Shown in pieces: positions 17,689-26,512 of a stretch of 64,000 nt of DNA (within the stretch, counting starts at the first letter, position 1; the number at the start of each line of letters is the position of its first letter). A model generated the notes under the pieces. It made no database searches. It saw only the letters and a list, made by a program, of their open reading frames with translations, and was not told where the DNA came from. Made by a program: the position numbers and the translations under genes. Origin of the DNA: Bacteroidota bacterium (GTDB taxonomy: Bacteria > Bacteroidota > Bacteroidia > Flavobacteriales > Weeksellaceae); contig JAHIQD010000015.1 in assembly GCA_018902795.1 (NCBI GenBank), positions 110,470-174,469 of the forward strand, in the 5' to 3' direction.

Positions 17689-17696
17689 TATTTTTG
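17689..17696 (+). promoter_or_regulatory. -7 box of marC
   Basis: TATTTTTG lies 21 bases before the marC ATG and supports a separate transcript from the bat operon. Confidence 0.45.
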
Positions 17697-17717
17697 CGAA
17701 ATTAATAATTTCTGAAT

Positions 17718-18314
17718 ATGTTTGAATTTTTCTCATTAAAAGAGACACTTACCGCTACAATGGTCCTTTTTGCCGTAATCGATATTGTGGGATCTATTCC
17801 TATTATCGTGAGTTTGAAGCAAAAATTCGGGCATATAGAATCAGAAAAAGCAGCTGTTGTTTCAGGAATTCTGATGATTGCTTTTCTTTTTATCGGGAAC
17901 AAAATTCTTAAATTCATTGGAGTTGACGTTAACTCCTTTGCCATTGCCGGAGCTTTTGTCATCTTTATCATTGCAGTGGAAATGATTCTAGGCATTGAAA
18001 TTCAGAAAAATCAGGAAGCCAAATCTGCATCCATTGTACCTATTGCATTTCCGCTGATTGCAGGCGCCGGGACACTGACCACTACCCTTTCTTTACGTGC
18101 GGAATATCATGATATTAATATCATCTGCGGCATCGTCCTCAATACAATTTTCGTATATTTGGTGCTGAAATCAGCGAACTGGCTCGAAAGAAAACTGGGA
18201 GACGGAACCCTTCAGGTTTTGCAGAAAGTTTTCGGAATTGTGCTTCTGGCGATTTCTATCAAGCTGTTCACCGCAAACTTTGCGCAGCTTTTCAGTACAT
18301 ATGTTAAATTTTAA
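17718..18314 (+). CDS. MarC family integral membrane protein
   Basis: This 198-residue protein has six predicted membrane helices and the MarC-family features FAVIDIVGSIPIIVSLK near the N-terminus and AFPLIAGAGTLTT near residue 112. The family was named for a supposed link to multiple antibiotic resistance that has not held up, and its transport function is unknown. A 64-residue membrane protein gene follows 12 bases later and is probably co-transcribed. Confidence 0.9.
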   Translation: MFEFFSLKETLTATMVLFAVIDIVGSIPIIVSLKQKFGHIESEKAAVVSGILMIAFLFIGNKILKFIGVDVNSFAIAGAFVIFIIAVEMILGIEIQKNQEAKSASIVPIAFPLIAGAGTLTTTLSLRAEYHDINIICGIVLNTIFVYLVLKSANWLERKLGDGTLQVLQKVFGIVLLAISIKLFTANFAQLFSTYVKF

Positions 18315-18326
18315 ATTTTAAAAATA

Positions 18327-18521
18327 ATGCACCTGTTTTATAAGATATTCTTAGCCCTTTTCATAATCTTTATCGGCTTTAACCTTTACGTTATGGAATG
18401 GGATTTAGGTTTTTGGCATGAAGAAAATGCTAAATTTATTTTATCCATTTCTGCCGGAGTTCTCGGAATCCTTGTGCTCTTTGTTCTGCATACGATGAGT
18501 AAATTCGCGGCGAAAAAATAA
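18327..18521 (+). CDS. Small two-helix membrane protein, unknown function
   Basis: The 64-residue product has two hydrophobic helices (about 4-23 and 39-58) around a short acidic, aromatic segment (EWDLGFWHEEN), and a basic C-terminus KFAAKK. It belongs to no family I recognise. It follows marC by 12 bases and ends 14 bases before the convergent mevalonate decarboxylase gene. The conserved-looking layout and operon position make it a likely real gene. Confidence 0.7.
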   Translation: MHLFYKIFLALFIIFIGFNLYVMEWDLGFWHEENAKFILSISAGVLGILVLFVLHTMSKFAAKK

Positions 18522-18535
18522 TTTCCGTCCGCGCT

Positions 18536-19588
18536 TTAGAAACTCATCATATCTTTCACCACACCGTTATTCTGGGTATATTGTAAAAGTTCTTTTACGA
18601 TAAATTCTTTGATGGCGTCTTCATCTTGGTCAGCAGGGAAAAGCAAATGCACATTCGCGCCTGCATCCAAAGTGAAAAACAACGGCAAACCGGTTTCTTT
18701 TCGGAAATCCCAGAGCTTGTTGATCACCTCCAGAGTTCCCGTTTTCATCAAAATAAAAGCGGGATCGCTCATCATCATCATCGCATGGAGTGTGAGCGCT
18801 TCATGTTCCACAAGTTTGATGAAATTTTCCAAATCACCGTTTTTCAGAATCGCTTTTAATGTTTGGAAATTTTCGTGAGCTTCCTGAAACCGCCTTTCCG
18901 CATACGGATTTGTATTCATCAAGCCGTGACCCACCGTGGAACTCACTGATTTTTCACCTTCATGAATCAGTAAAACCCAATCATTAAAACTTTTAAAAAC
19001 AGAGTGAATTTCATCGTCCGGATACTGCACTGCGAAAAGATCAGAACTGTCTTCCACTTCCTCCGTTTTTCCCCAAACCACCAAACCTTCATAGAGACTT
19101 CTGCATGCGCTTCCACTTCCCAATCTTGCAAGGAAACTTGCTTTTTTGAGTTTAAAATCACAATCCGCTTTACCTGAAAATTCATCATCAAGTTCCATTA
19201 AACATTTGGCAATGGCTCCAAAACCAGAAGCTGAACTTGCAATGCCGGAACTGTGCGGAAAAGTATTTTCAGTTTTAATGATGTATTTTCCTTTTAAAAT
19301 CCAGGGTAGATATTGCTCAATACTTTTAAAATATTTCTCAATTTTTTCTGCAAATTTCGACTCTTCTTTTCCGGATAAATACGTTTGAACAGAAAATTTT
19401 TCATCTGCCAAAAACTCCATCGAAGTATTTGTCTTACAATGATTTAAGGTATAACTGATACTCGGATTTGCCGGAATCTGGTTTTCGTATTTTCCCCAAT
19501 ATTTAATCAAAGCAATATTAGAAGGACAGCTTGCCGAAACCGTTTGGCTGGAGATACTGAAGTTTTGATTTCCTGAAAATTCGTTCAT
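18536..19588 (-). CDS. mvaD: Diphosphomevalonate decarboxylase
   Basis: This enzyme makes isopentenyl diphosphate from mevalonate diphosphate with ATP, so the organism probably uses the mevalonate route for isoprenoids. The 350-residue protein has the GHMP-kinase fold: SCPSNIALIKYWGKYENQIP near residues 20-39, the ATP loop PHSSGIASSASGFGAIAK (about 110-127), and the C-terminal FTLDAGANVHLLFP segment with the catalytic Asp. No other mevalonate gene lies next to it here. Confidence 0.93.
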   Translation of the reverse strand: MNEFSGNQNFSISSQTVSASCPSNIALIKYWGKYENQIPANPSISYTLNHCKTNTSMEFLADEKFSVQTYLSGKEESKFAEKIEKYFKSIEQYLPWILKGKYIIKTENTFPHSSGIASSASGFGAIAKCLMELDDEFSGKADCDFKLKKASFLARLGSGSACRSLYEGLVVWGKTEEVEDSSDLFAVQYPDDEIHSVFKSFNDWVLLIHEGEKSVSSTVGHGLMNTNPYAERRFQEAHENFQTLKAILKNGDLENFIKLVEHEALTLHAMMMMSDPAFILMKTGTLEVINKLWDFRKETGLPLFFTLDAGANVHLLFPADQDEDAIKEFIVKELLQYTQNNGVVKDMMSF

Positions 19589-19635
19589 CTTAAGATTTAT
19601 ACTGTAATTAATTATAAATGAATGTACCGTAGCTT

Positions 19636-21399
19636 TTACTGGGCGTACATTTTATCAATAAGTGCGGAATATTTCTGCAGCACCACATTTCGTTTCACCT
19701 TTAAAGTTGGAGTAATTTCTCCGCTTCCAATTTCGAATTCTGAAGGCATCAAAACAAATTTTTTCACTTTCTCAAACCCGGAAAGTCCTTTCTGAATTTC
19801 ATCAAGTTTCATGCGGTAAAATTCCTTTATTTTTTCTGAATTGACCATTTCCTGCCAATTCGTGAACGGAAGATTCATTCGTTCAATCTGTTCCTTCAGT
19901 GCTTCAAAATTAGGGATAATCAGTGCGGTTACAAACGGTTTTCCTTCCGCCACCACCATCGCCTGATTGATGTAATTGTTATTGGAAAGCAAATTTTCAA
20001 TCGGTTGCGGAGTGACGTATTTTCCGTTTGAGGTTTTCATTAAGTCTTTAATCCGGTCCGTGATCGTAAGGTTTCCTTTTTCGTCAAATTTACCTGCATC
20101 ACCGGTTTTAAACCAGCCATCTTCAGTGAAAACCTTAGCTGTTTCTTCAGGTTGTTTATAATAACCTTTCATAATTCCGCTTCCTTTTGCAAGAATTTCG
20201 TCGTTTTCGCCAATCTTGAGCTGCGTGTCACCAAGAGGAATTCCGGCAGTTCCGTGTTCATAATGGCTAAATGGAAAAGCAGTTAAAGTCGCTGTCGTTT
20301 CGGTAAGTCCGTAACCGACGGTCATGTGAACGCCAATCGCATCAAAAAACCTGGTCACTTCGGGCGAAACAGAAGCACCGCCACACGGCATGAACCACAG
20401 TTTTCCGCCCATTTTACTCTTGATTTTATTGAAAACCAAAAAGTCCGCTATACTATTCTTAAGCTGCAAACCAAAAGGAACTGTTTTTTCAAGACGTTTC
20501 AGTTCAGCTGTTTCACTTCCGGTTTCAATCGCCCAGTGGAAAATTTTTCTCTTCGTATCAGATCCGTTCTGAACCATTTCGTTAACGCCGGCATAAATTT
20601 TCTGGTAAAACCTCGGCACCGCGCACATCATCGTAGGTTTCACTTCTGTTAAAGCGTGGGCGATAAGCTTGGTATTTTCAAGGAAGCAAACTTTAGCACC
20701 TCCGAAAAGCGCAAGCAAAGTCCAGCTTCTTTCAAAAACGTGAGTCAAAGGCAAGAACGCAAGAGAAGTTTCGTTTTCGAAGTTTTTAAATTTAAAAAAA
20801 TCAAAATGCGCCGAGATACACTGGTGGAAATTTCCGTGCGTCAACATCACGCCTTTAGGAACTCCAGTTGTTCCTGAAGTATAAATAATCGTTGCAAGAT
20901 CTTCATCTTCTTTCGGAGTGATATCCAACTGTTCATCACCTTCTTTAATGAAATGTTCAAAATATTCACTTCTGTCTTTCTGGATCCAGATCGATTTTTT
21001 TGCGGCAATAATCTGTTGCAGCGACTCATTTTTACTTAAAATTCCAAAAGCAGCATCGTACTGTTCCTGATTTCCAACCAAAATTAATTTTGATTCAGAA
21101 TCATTAATAATATATTCGGCCTGTTCGCCATTACTTGTTGAATAAATAGGGACAGTAACCGCACCAATCGAGAGAATCGCCAAGTCAAAAACAATCCATT
21201 CAGCAGAATTATCCGAATAAATCGCGACTTTATCGTTTTCGGAAATTCCGGCGGCTTTTAGAGCGTTGGCTGTTTTAAAAACCATTCTTCTAAAGTCGCG
21301 CCAGTTAATTTCTTTCCATTTTTCTCCCTTTTTAAACCCGATTGCAGGTTTGGTGGGGAATTTTTCTGTATTTGTATTTAAAAATTCTACAAGATTCAT
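19636..21399 (-). CDS. AMP-dependent long-chain fatty-acid-CoA ligase
   Basis: This 587-residue ANL-superfamily enzyme activates a fatty acid as acyl-AMP and then acyl-CoA. The motifs are the phosphate loop IIYTSGTTGVPKGVMLTHGN (about 185-205), VGYGLTETTATLTAFP, GWFKTGDAGKFDEKGNL and the C-terminal catalytic Lys region near the end. Its size and the long linker match the FACL/FadD15-like group. I chose the ATG at 21397-21399. Starting further upstream would overlap the preceding gene, whose stop is at 21410. Confidence 0.91.
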   Translation of the reverse strand: MNLVEFLNTNTEKFPTKPAIGFKKGEKWKEINWRDFRRMVFKTANALKAAGISENDKVAIYSDNSAEWIVFDLAILSIGAVTVPIYSTSNGEQAEYIINDSESKLILVGNQEQYDAAFGILSKNESLQQIIAAKKSIWIQKDRSEYFEHFIKEGDEQLDITPKEDEDLATIIYTSGTTGVPKGVMLTHGNFHQCISAHFDFFKFKNFENETSLAFLPLTHVFERSWTLLALFGGAKVCFLENTKLIAHALTEVKPTMMCAVPRFYQKIYAGVNEMVQNGSDTKRKIFHWAIETGSETAELKRLEKTVPFGLQLKNSIADFLVFNKIKSKMGGKLWFMPCGGASVSPEVTRFFDAIGVHMTVGYGLTETTATLTAFPFSHYEHGTAGIPLGDTQLKIGENDEILAKGSGIMKGYYKQPEETAKVFTEDGWFKTGDAGKFDEKGNLTITDRIKDLMKTSNGKYVTPQPIENLLSNNNYINQAMVVAEGKPFVTALIIPNFEALKEQIERMNLPFTNWQEMVNSEKIKEFYRMKLDEIQKGLSGFEKVKKFVLMPSEFEIGSGEITPTLKVKRNVVLQKYSALIDKMYAQ

Positions 21400-21409
21400 G
21401 GGTAACTTT

Positions 21410-22414
21410 TTATATTTTTTTTTCGGAAAGGTAATTTTTGAAATGAAAATCAATACTTTCCGAAACAGGAATAAACTGAAAACCAAGTCTTTCAGTTATT
21501 TTTTTATTAGAAATAGAATTCAGTGTGGTAATGGATTCTACATTTGTTTTGTTTACCATTTTTAAAGGCTTAATCATCCAGCCAAAAAGAGAATTCAGTA
21601 CTCTGCCGAATGTTAAAACAGGTTCAGCCATAATTTTGGGCGCAGATTTCCCTAATTTTTTCCGGATTGAAGTTCCCATTTCGTGATAAAATTTCTTCTC
21701 GGAAACCAAAATAAACCTTTCTCCAAAAATATTTTTCTCCATTAAATCAACCGAAACTTTTGCAACATCGCGAACATCAACATAGGAAGTTCCGCCAGAA
21801 AACGTGTAAGGTCTGGCAAAATTCTCAAAGATGACTCCGCTGCTTTCGTGCCAGTTTCCGCTTCCGATGATGATTCCCGGATTTACAATCACGGTGTTCA
21901 AGCCTTCTGCAGAAGCACGCCAAACTTCCATTTCGGAAAAATGCTTGGAGACAGCATACGCAGAATGATCTAATTTGGGGTTGTAATCTGAATTCTCATC
22001 AATTTCACCGTTTTCATTAAATCCGTCCAGAACCGCAATAGAACTGACGAAACAGAAATTTTTCACCGAAGTACCGGCGCAGGCAAAAAGTAAATTTTTG
22101 GTTCCTTCGATATTGGTATGATACATTTCCCGTTGTGAAGCAGGATGGAAACCGACTTTTGCTGCACAGTGATAAACGTCTTCCACTCCATCCAAAGCGT
22201 TTTGTAAAGATAAAATATCATCAAAATCGACATTAATCCATTCAATTTTATTAAAAAAATCATCCGGATTTTCAGTGTAGAATTTGTAAGAATTTCTTAC
22301 TTCTTCTATTTTACTTGATTTCCTTTTGGTGGCACGTACGGTTTTGCCCCGCTTCAGCAGTTCTAAAACGATAACTCTTCCGAGAATTCCTGTAGCACCT
22401 GTAACTAAAACCAT
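21410..22414 (-). CDS. NAD-dependent epimerase/dehydratase family protein
   Basis: This 334-residue extended short-chain dehydrogenase has the N-terminal dinucleotide motif VLVTGATGILGR and the catalytic Ser/Tyr/Lys set: CFVSSIAVLDG and SAYAVSKHFSE (YxxxK). The profile resembles dihydroflavonol-reductase-like or 3-beta-hydroxysteroid-like members rather than a nucleotide-sugar epimerase. The substrate is unknown. It lies 10 bases from the acyl-CoA ligase and 9 bases from the hydrolase gene, so all three probably form one transcript. Confidence 0.85.
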   Translation of the reverse strand: MVLVTGATGILGRVIVLELLKRGKTVRATKRKSSKIEEVRNSYKFYTENPDDFFNKIEWINVDFDDILSLQNALDGVEDVYHCAAKVGFHPASQREMYHTNIEGTKNLLFACAGTSVKNFCFVSSIAVLDGFNENGEIDENSDYNPKLDHSAYAVSKHFSEMEVWRASAEGLNTVIVNPGIIIGSGNWHESSGVIFENFARPYTFSGGTSYVDVRDVAKVSVDLMEKNIFGERFILVSEKKFYHEMGTSIRKKLGKSAPKIMAEPVLTFGRVLNSLFGWMIKPLKMVNKTNVESITTLNSISNKKITERLGFQFIPVSESIDFHFKNYLSEKKI

Positions 22415-22423
22415 GTATGTTTT

Positions 22424-23212
22424 TTAATCAATTCTGTTTTCTGAAAGAAAATTTCTCACCACTTCATTAAATTCTTTTGGATTTTCTGCCTGAACCCAGT
22501 GGCCGGCATTGCTCACCGTTACCACCGATGAATGCGGGAACTGCTGCTTAATCTGGAATTCGTCCTGCGGTAAAATATAATGGGATTTTGCACCGGAAAT
22601 AAAAAGTGTTTCACCGGAAAAAACCCCGAATTTTATGGCATTGGAAACAAACTCTGCATATTTTTCAGATAATGTTTTAAGGTTGAAGCGCCAGGCCAGC
22701 TTTTTATCGTCTGTCCAGTACAGATTTTTTGCAAGAAACTGAATAACTGATTTTTCCGGAATATACTCATGCAGCACTTCTTCGGCTTCCTGTCTTGTGG
22801 TTACTTTTTCAAAATCTACACTTTCCAAAGCTTTCAAAATCCCCTGATGATGCGGAGGATAAGCTTTTGGTGAAATATCAACCACGATTAATTTTTCTAC
22901 TTTGATGGGATACTTGATCGCAAACTGCATGACGGCTTTTCCACCTAAAGAATGACCCAGTAAATTGGCCTTCTGCAAATTATGAAAATCCATATAATGA
23001 GAAATATCGTGCGCTAAGGCATCATGAGACATTTCTTCCGAATGGAAACTTTTCCCGTGATTTCTTAAATCGATTAAATGAACCGGAAAAAACTCGCCCA
23101 TCTCTTTACCGAAACTTGCCCAGTTATCGAGCATCCCGAACAGGCCGTGAAAAACAAGGAGCGGAATTCCAGGTTTGTCCTGTCCGTAAATTTTTGAGTG
23201 TAGAATGTCCAT
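22424..23212 (-). CDS. Alpha/beta hydrolase
   Basis: This 262-residue protein has the alpha/beta-hydrolase fold of the YbfF type: the oxyanion motif LVFHGLFGMLDNWASFGKE (about 19-37), the nucleophile elbow LLGHSLGGKAVMQFA (Ser near 97), an Asp in HLIDLRNHGKS, and His in NAGHWVQAENP near the end. Relatives hydrolyse small esters or acyl-CoA thioesters. It heads a three-gene operon with the epimerase-like gene and the acyl-CoA ligase, which fits lipid metabolism. A TAATTTTG -7 box (23231-23238, minus strand) with TTG 22 bases upstream precedes it. Confidence 0.87.
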   Translation of the reverse strand: MDILHSKIYGQDKPGIPLLVFHGLFGMLDNWASFGKEMGEFFPVHLIDLRNHGKSFHSEEMSHDALAHDISHYMDFHNLQKANLLGHSLGGKAVMQFAIKYPIKVEKLIVVDISPKAYPPHHQGILKALESVDFEKVTTRQEAEEVLHEYIPEKSVIQFLAKNLYWTDDKKLAWRFNLKTLSEKYAEFVSNAIKFGVFSGETLFISGAKSHYILPQDEFQIKQQFPHSSVVTVSNAGHWVQAENPKEFNEVVRNFLSENRID

Positions 23213-23230
23213 TTATAAAATTTTAAAGTT

Positions 23231-23263
23231 CAAAATTAACATAAATTTTCGGCTAAAAGCCAA
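23231..23263 (-). promoter_or_regulatory. Promoter of the hydrolase-epimerase-ligase operon
   Basis: TTG (23261-23263), N22, TAATTTTG (23231-23238) on the minus strand, 18 bases before the ATG. It fits the Bacteroidota -33/-7 consensus. Confidence 0.5.
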
Positions 23264-23281
23264 TAAACAGTTAAATATAAA

Positions 23282-23301
23282 AAACGGGCTAAAGCCCGTT
23301 T
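23282..23301 (-). terminator. Terminator of pdxJ
   Basis: AAACGGGCT pairs with AGCCCGTTT. A T-rich stretch follows on the minus strand, 11 bases past the pdxJ stop. Confidence 0.75.
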
Positions 23302-23311
23302 CCTATTGGTT

Positions 23312-24031
23312 TTACCATTTTGCCATTCTCTTCAGATACGCTTGCACCGTGTTTTCTAAACCCATATACAAAGCTTCAGAAATCAAGGCATGGCCGATAG
23401 AAACCTCCAATAAATTAGGAATGTTATCAGAAAAATATTTCAGGTTTTCCACGCTTAAATCGTGGCCGGCGTTAATTCCCAATCCAAATTTTTCAGCTTC
23501 AACAGCGGTTTCAATATAAGGTCTAATGGCTTCTTCCTTATTTTGAGGATAATTTTTCGCATAAGCTTCCGTGTACAGCTCAATTCTGTCTGTTCCGGTT
23601 TCTGCTGCAAATTTTACCATCGCAGGGTTTGGATCCAGAAAAATGGAGGTACGGATCCCTGCATTTTTAAATTCAGAAATTACATTTTTCAAAAATCCGA
23701 GATGCATTTCGCAATCCCAACCTGCATTGGAAGTGACGGCATCATCCGCATCAGGAACAAGTGTGACCTGTTCCGGTTTAATTTCCAGGACCATATCAAT
23801 AAATGGGCGGTGCGGATTTCCTTCAATATTAAATTCAGTGTGAACAAGCGGTTTTAAATCATATACATCTTTTCTGGTGATGTGTCTTTCATCCGGTCTT
23901 GGATGAATGGTGATTCCCTGTGCACCAAATTCCTGCAGCTTGATGGCAGCCTCGGTTACACTTGGAAATTCGCCACCTCTTGCGTTCCTGATCGTGGCAA
24001 TTTTATTGATATTTACACTAAGTTTTGTCAT
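23312..24031 (-). CDS. pdxJ: Pyridoxine 5'-phosphate synthase
   Basis: PdxJ condenses 1-deoxyxylulose 5-phosphate with 3-amino-2-oxopropyl phosphate to make pyridoxine 5'-phosphate, the last ring-closing step of vitamin B6 synthesis. The 239-residue TIM barrel shows the N-terminal KLSVNINKIATIRNARGG, the active-site ITIHPRPDERHI and LGINAGHDLSVENL. The start is the ATG at 24029-24031, since the upstream Met would overlap the channel gene stop. That stop (24036) is 4 bases away, so pdxJ is probably co-transcribed with the channel gene. Confidence 0.95.
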   Translation of the reverse strand: MTKLSVNINKIATIRNARGGEFPSVTEAAIKLQEFGAQGITIHPRPDERHITRKDVYDLKPLVHTEFNIEGNPHRPFIDMVLEIKPEQVTLVPDADDAVTSNAGWDCEMHLGFLKNVISEFKNAGIRTSIFLDPNPAMVKFAAETGTDRIELYTEAYAKNYPQNKEEAIRPYIETAVEAEKFGLGINAGHDLSVENLKYFSDNIPNLLEVSIGHALISEALYMGLENTVQAYLKRMAKW

Positions 24032-24035
24032 GATA

Positions 24036-25295
24036 TTAAATTTTTGCAAACTGAATAACTTCAAGGTCAAATTCTTTGGAAGCCACCAGCAAATGATCGA
24101 AAATATCAGCCTGAATATCTTCGTAATTGGACCATTGGGAATCGTTGGTAAAACAGTAAATCTCCAGCGGAAGGCCGTGCGGCGTATTCTCCAGCTGCCT
24201 CACCAGAATAGTTCCCTCCTGATCGATGTGTGGATTATTTTTAAGATAATTAAAAACATATTCGCGGAAAACGCCAATATTGGTTAGCTGTCTTCCATTG
24301 ATGATCAGTTCAGGATTCTTGATGGCCACCCTTTCCGTGATCATCTCTGCTTTTTTGGTTTCCAGATAATCAGAAATCAAATTTACTTTGGTCAGTTTTT
24401 CAAGCATTTCATTTTCAAGAAACTTGAATGAATTGATGTTAAAAATGATCGATCTCTTGATTCTTCGGGTATTGCTTTCTGTCATTACCTGAATATTCTT
24501 GATTTCTGTGGTGAGTAGATCGTAAGTTGGAATGGTGGAAATGGTTTTGTCGAAATTCTGAATTTTGGTTGTCAGAAGATTAATATCCTGGATATTACCT
24601 TCCAAATTGTATTTCGGAATACCGATCCAGTCGCCTACTTTCAGATTTTTTGAAGTGGCAACATGAATTCCAGTCACAAAACCCAAAATAGTATCACGGA
24701 AAACCAACACCAAAACGGCGGTAATAGCTCCCAAACTTCCAACAATTGCAGATCCGCTGATTCCGAAAATTACACATATTGCGATGACGGCCGAAACAAA
24801 AATACCGAAAATTTTCACTGTTTGCGAAACCGCATTCAGTGCGATGATTTTATAATAATCCTGCTGAATAATAAAGTAATTTCTGAACGCGCTTAAACCC
24901 CGGTACAGCATACCTGCCACGACAAAAACAATGGCTAAAGACACCATTCTTTCGAGAAAAGTAAAGCTTTTCGGATGTCTGTAAAATACAGAATATAAAG
25001 CAAAACTCCCGAGTAACAAAGCCATCACGTGCGAGAATGAATTGGTAATTCTAGACTGATAAATTGATTTTAAGACAGGATATTTATCTTTATCAAAGAA
25101 CAACTTGAAAATCTGGTTCATGATAAATTTCAGGATGAAATCCGTAAGATAGACCAATGCTACTAAAAACAGAAATTTAAGAACAATCTGTCCGAGTAAC
25201 ACCCAGTTATCCGGCAAACTGTCTTTCACAAAATAGTGAATATTATCACTAATATTCTGTAAAAAATCTTTAGTCCCTTTCAGCTCGTCATTCAT
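24036..25295 (-). CDS. MscS-family mechanosensitive channel, YbdG-like
   Basis: This 419-residue protein has about five N-terminal membrane helices and a C-terminal MscS beta domain. The sequence DWIGIPKYNLEGNIQDINL, then TTKIQNFDKTISTIPTYDL and NTRRIKRSI, closely resembles E. coli YbdG (415 residues). YbdG-type channels respond to mild osmotic shock. The start is the ATG at 25293-25295: a TATTTTTG -7 box (25301-25308) ends 5 bases before it, so the mRNA would be leaderless. Confidence 0.9.
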   Translation of the reverse strand: MNDELKGTKDFLQNISDNIHYFVKDSLPDNWVLLGQIVLKFLFLVALVYLTDFILKFIMNQIFKLFFDKDKYPVLKSIYQSRITNSFSHVMALLLGSFALYSVFYRHPKSFTFLERMVSLAIVFVVAGMLYRGLSAFRNYFIIQQDYYKIIALNAVSQTVKIFGIFVSAVIAICVIFGISGSAIVGSLGAITAVLVLVFRDTILGFVTGIHVATSKNLKVGDWIGIPKYNLEGNIQDINLLTTKIQNFDKTISTIPTYDLLTTEIKNIQVMTESNTRRIKRSIIFNINSFKFLENEMLEKLTKVNLISDYLETKKAEMITERVAIKNPELIINGRQLTNIGVFREYVFNYLKNNPHIDQEGTILVRQLENTPHGLPLEIYCFTNDSQWSNYEDIQADIFDHLLVASKEFDLEVIQFAKI

Positions 25296-25300
25296 TACAG

Positions 25301-25308
25301 CAAAAATA
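25301..25308 (-). promoter_or_regulatory. -7 box of the mechanosensitive channel gene
   Basis: TATTTTTG on the minus strand lies 5 bases from the ATG, so the predicted transcript is leaderless. It supports the chosen start. Confidence 0.5.
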
Positions 25309-25365
25309 AGAAATCTGATTGTGTTTATAGGATTAATGCTTATTTTTAACAAAATTTATTTAAAG

Positions 25366-25854
25366 ATGGACGATACATTAATTCAGCTGGTGAGTATTAT
25401 TTTGCTAATTTTAGGAATACTCGGAACATTTATTCCTGTATTGCCCGGTTTGCTTTTGAGCCTTTGCGGGCTGCTGATTTATAAATTCGGAACCGAGGCG
25501 CCGTTGTCGATGTTTTATGTGTGGATTTTTGTTTTTCTCACCGCGGTTTCTGTGGTTTTAAACTATGTAATCCCCGCAAGAACGAACCGCAAATATGGCG
25601 GAACCCGTTGGGGAAGCGTGGGCTCCTTCATCGGAACAATAGCAGGAATGTTTTTTATTCAATTACCGTTTGGTTTTTTGATCGGGATGTTTTTAGGTGT
25701 TTTTATAGGGGAATTACTCCATGATGCCAATGACAAAAAGAAAGCCTGGAATTCTACCAAAGGTGCTTTTATCGGATTCCTTTACGGCACAGGATTTAAT
25801 TTTATTGTGGGTTTGGCAATGTTTTTGGTAGTTTTAATCGATATCCTTAAATAA
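25366..25854 (+). CDS. DUF456 membrane protein
   Basis: This 162-residue DUF456 protein has about four hydrophobic helices and glycine-rich motifs typical of the family: GILGTFIPVLPGLLLSLCGL, GGTRWGSVGSFIGTIAGM and GVFIGELLHD. The function of DUF456 is not established. I chose the ATG at 25366 because the predicted cytoplasmic start MDDTLIQLVS fits the family. It is divergent from the channel gene and followed after 7 bases by a lipoprotein gene. Confidence 0.85.
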   Translation: MDDTLIQLVSIILLILGILGTFIPVLPGLLLSLCGLLIYKFGTEAPLSMFYVWIFVFLTAVSVVLNYVIPARTNRKYGGTRWGSVGSFIGTIAGMFFIQLPFGFLIGMFLGVFIGELLHDANDKKKAWNSTKGAFIGFLYGTGFNFIVGLAMFLVVLIDILK

Positions 25855-25861
25855 TAACACT

Positions 25862-26512
25862 ATGATACACAGACTACTACTTTCATCATTAGGTTTTCTC
25901 ACCTTGGCCACCTGCCAAAACCCCAAAAGTTCCGAAAAACAGGAAATTCCCGGTTCTGCAGAAAAAACTGATGTGGTAACCAACACTACCGTTTCATCAA
26001 CAAAAACTGAGGTGCCCAAATCACCTAAAACCTCACAGCCTGAAATGTCCACCGGTTTACCGCCAGACAAAGAAGCGGTGGAAACAGCAAAAAAAGAACA
26101 GCAAGCGGCAGTTACCAACAAAAGCGGTGTGATTTATCTTAAAGAAGGTGAAAATAAATTTATTAAAGAGTATGAAATGAACGTCACTTTCAAACAGCTG
26201 AGCGAAGACAGCCGCTGCCCGAAAGACGTCAACTGTATCTGGGCCGGAGTTGCCACGGCAGATGTCGAATTCATGGGACTTTATACAAGACCGGTCACGC
26301 TGAAACTCAGCACAATGAATGATGCAAAAAAAGGTTATTCCAAAACCCAGGAATTTAACGGATATTCTGTGTCGTTGGTTGAAGTAAGCCCCGAAACAAC
26401 TTCTGCTAAAGGATTCAAAGCTTTAAAAGGGAGCTACCGAATCGGGCTGAAAATCACCAAAGGTTCGTCCGGTGATCCAACCACGCAACGTGGTGGGACT
26501 ACCACGAAATAG
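25862..26512 (+). CDS. Predicted lipoprotein, unknown function
   Basis: The 216-residue protein begins with a lipoprotein signal, the lipobox LATC (Cys18). A Ser/Thr/Pro/Lys-rich linker (about 20-85) and a folded C-terminal region (about 90-205) with two Cys in SRCPKDVNCIWAG follow. The RCPxxVxCxWxG pattern recalls small domains seen in other Bacteroidota lipoproteins of unknown role. It follows the DUF456 gene closely. Its last 14 bases overlap the convergent ung gene. Confidence 0.8.
   Translation: MIHRLLLSSLGFLTLATCQNPKSSEKQEIPGSAEKTDVVTNTTVSSTKTEVPKSPKTSQPEMSTGLPPDKEAVETAKKEQQAAVTNKSGVIYLKEGENKFIKEYEMNVTFKQLSEDSRCPKDVNCIWAGVATADVEFMGLYTRPVTLKLSTMNDAKKGYSKTQEFNGYSVSLVEVSPETTSAKGFKALKGSYRIGLKITKGSSGDPTTQRGGTTTK

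Noticed and set aside
21400..21486. Upstream extension of the acyl-CoA ligase
   Set aside because: It would overlap the epimerase-like gene by over 70 bases and has no homology-like sequence.
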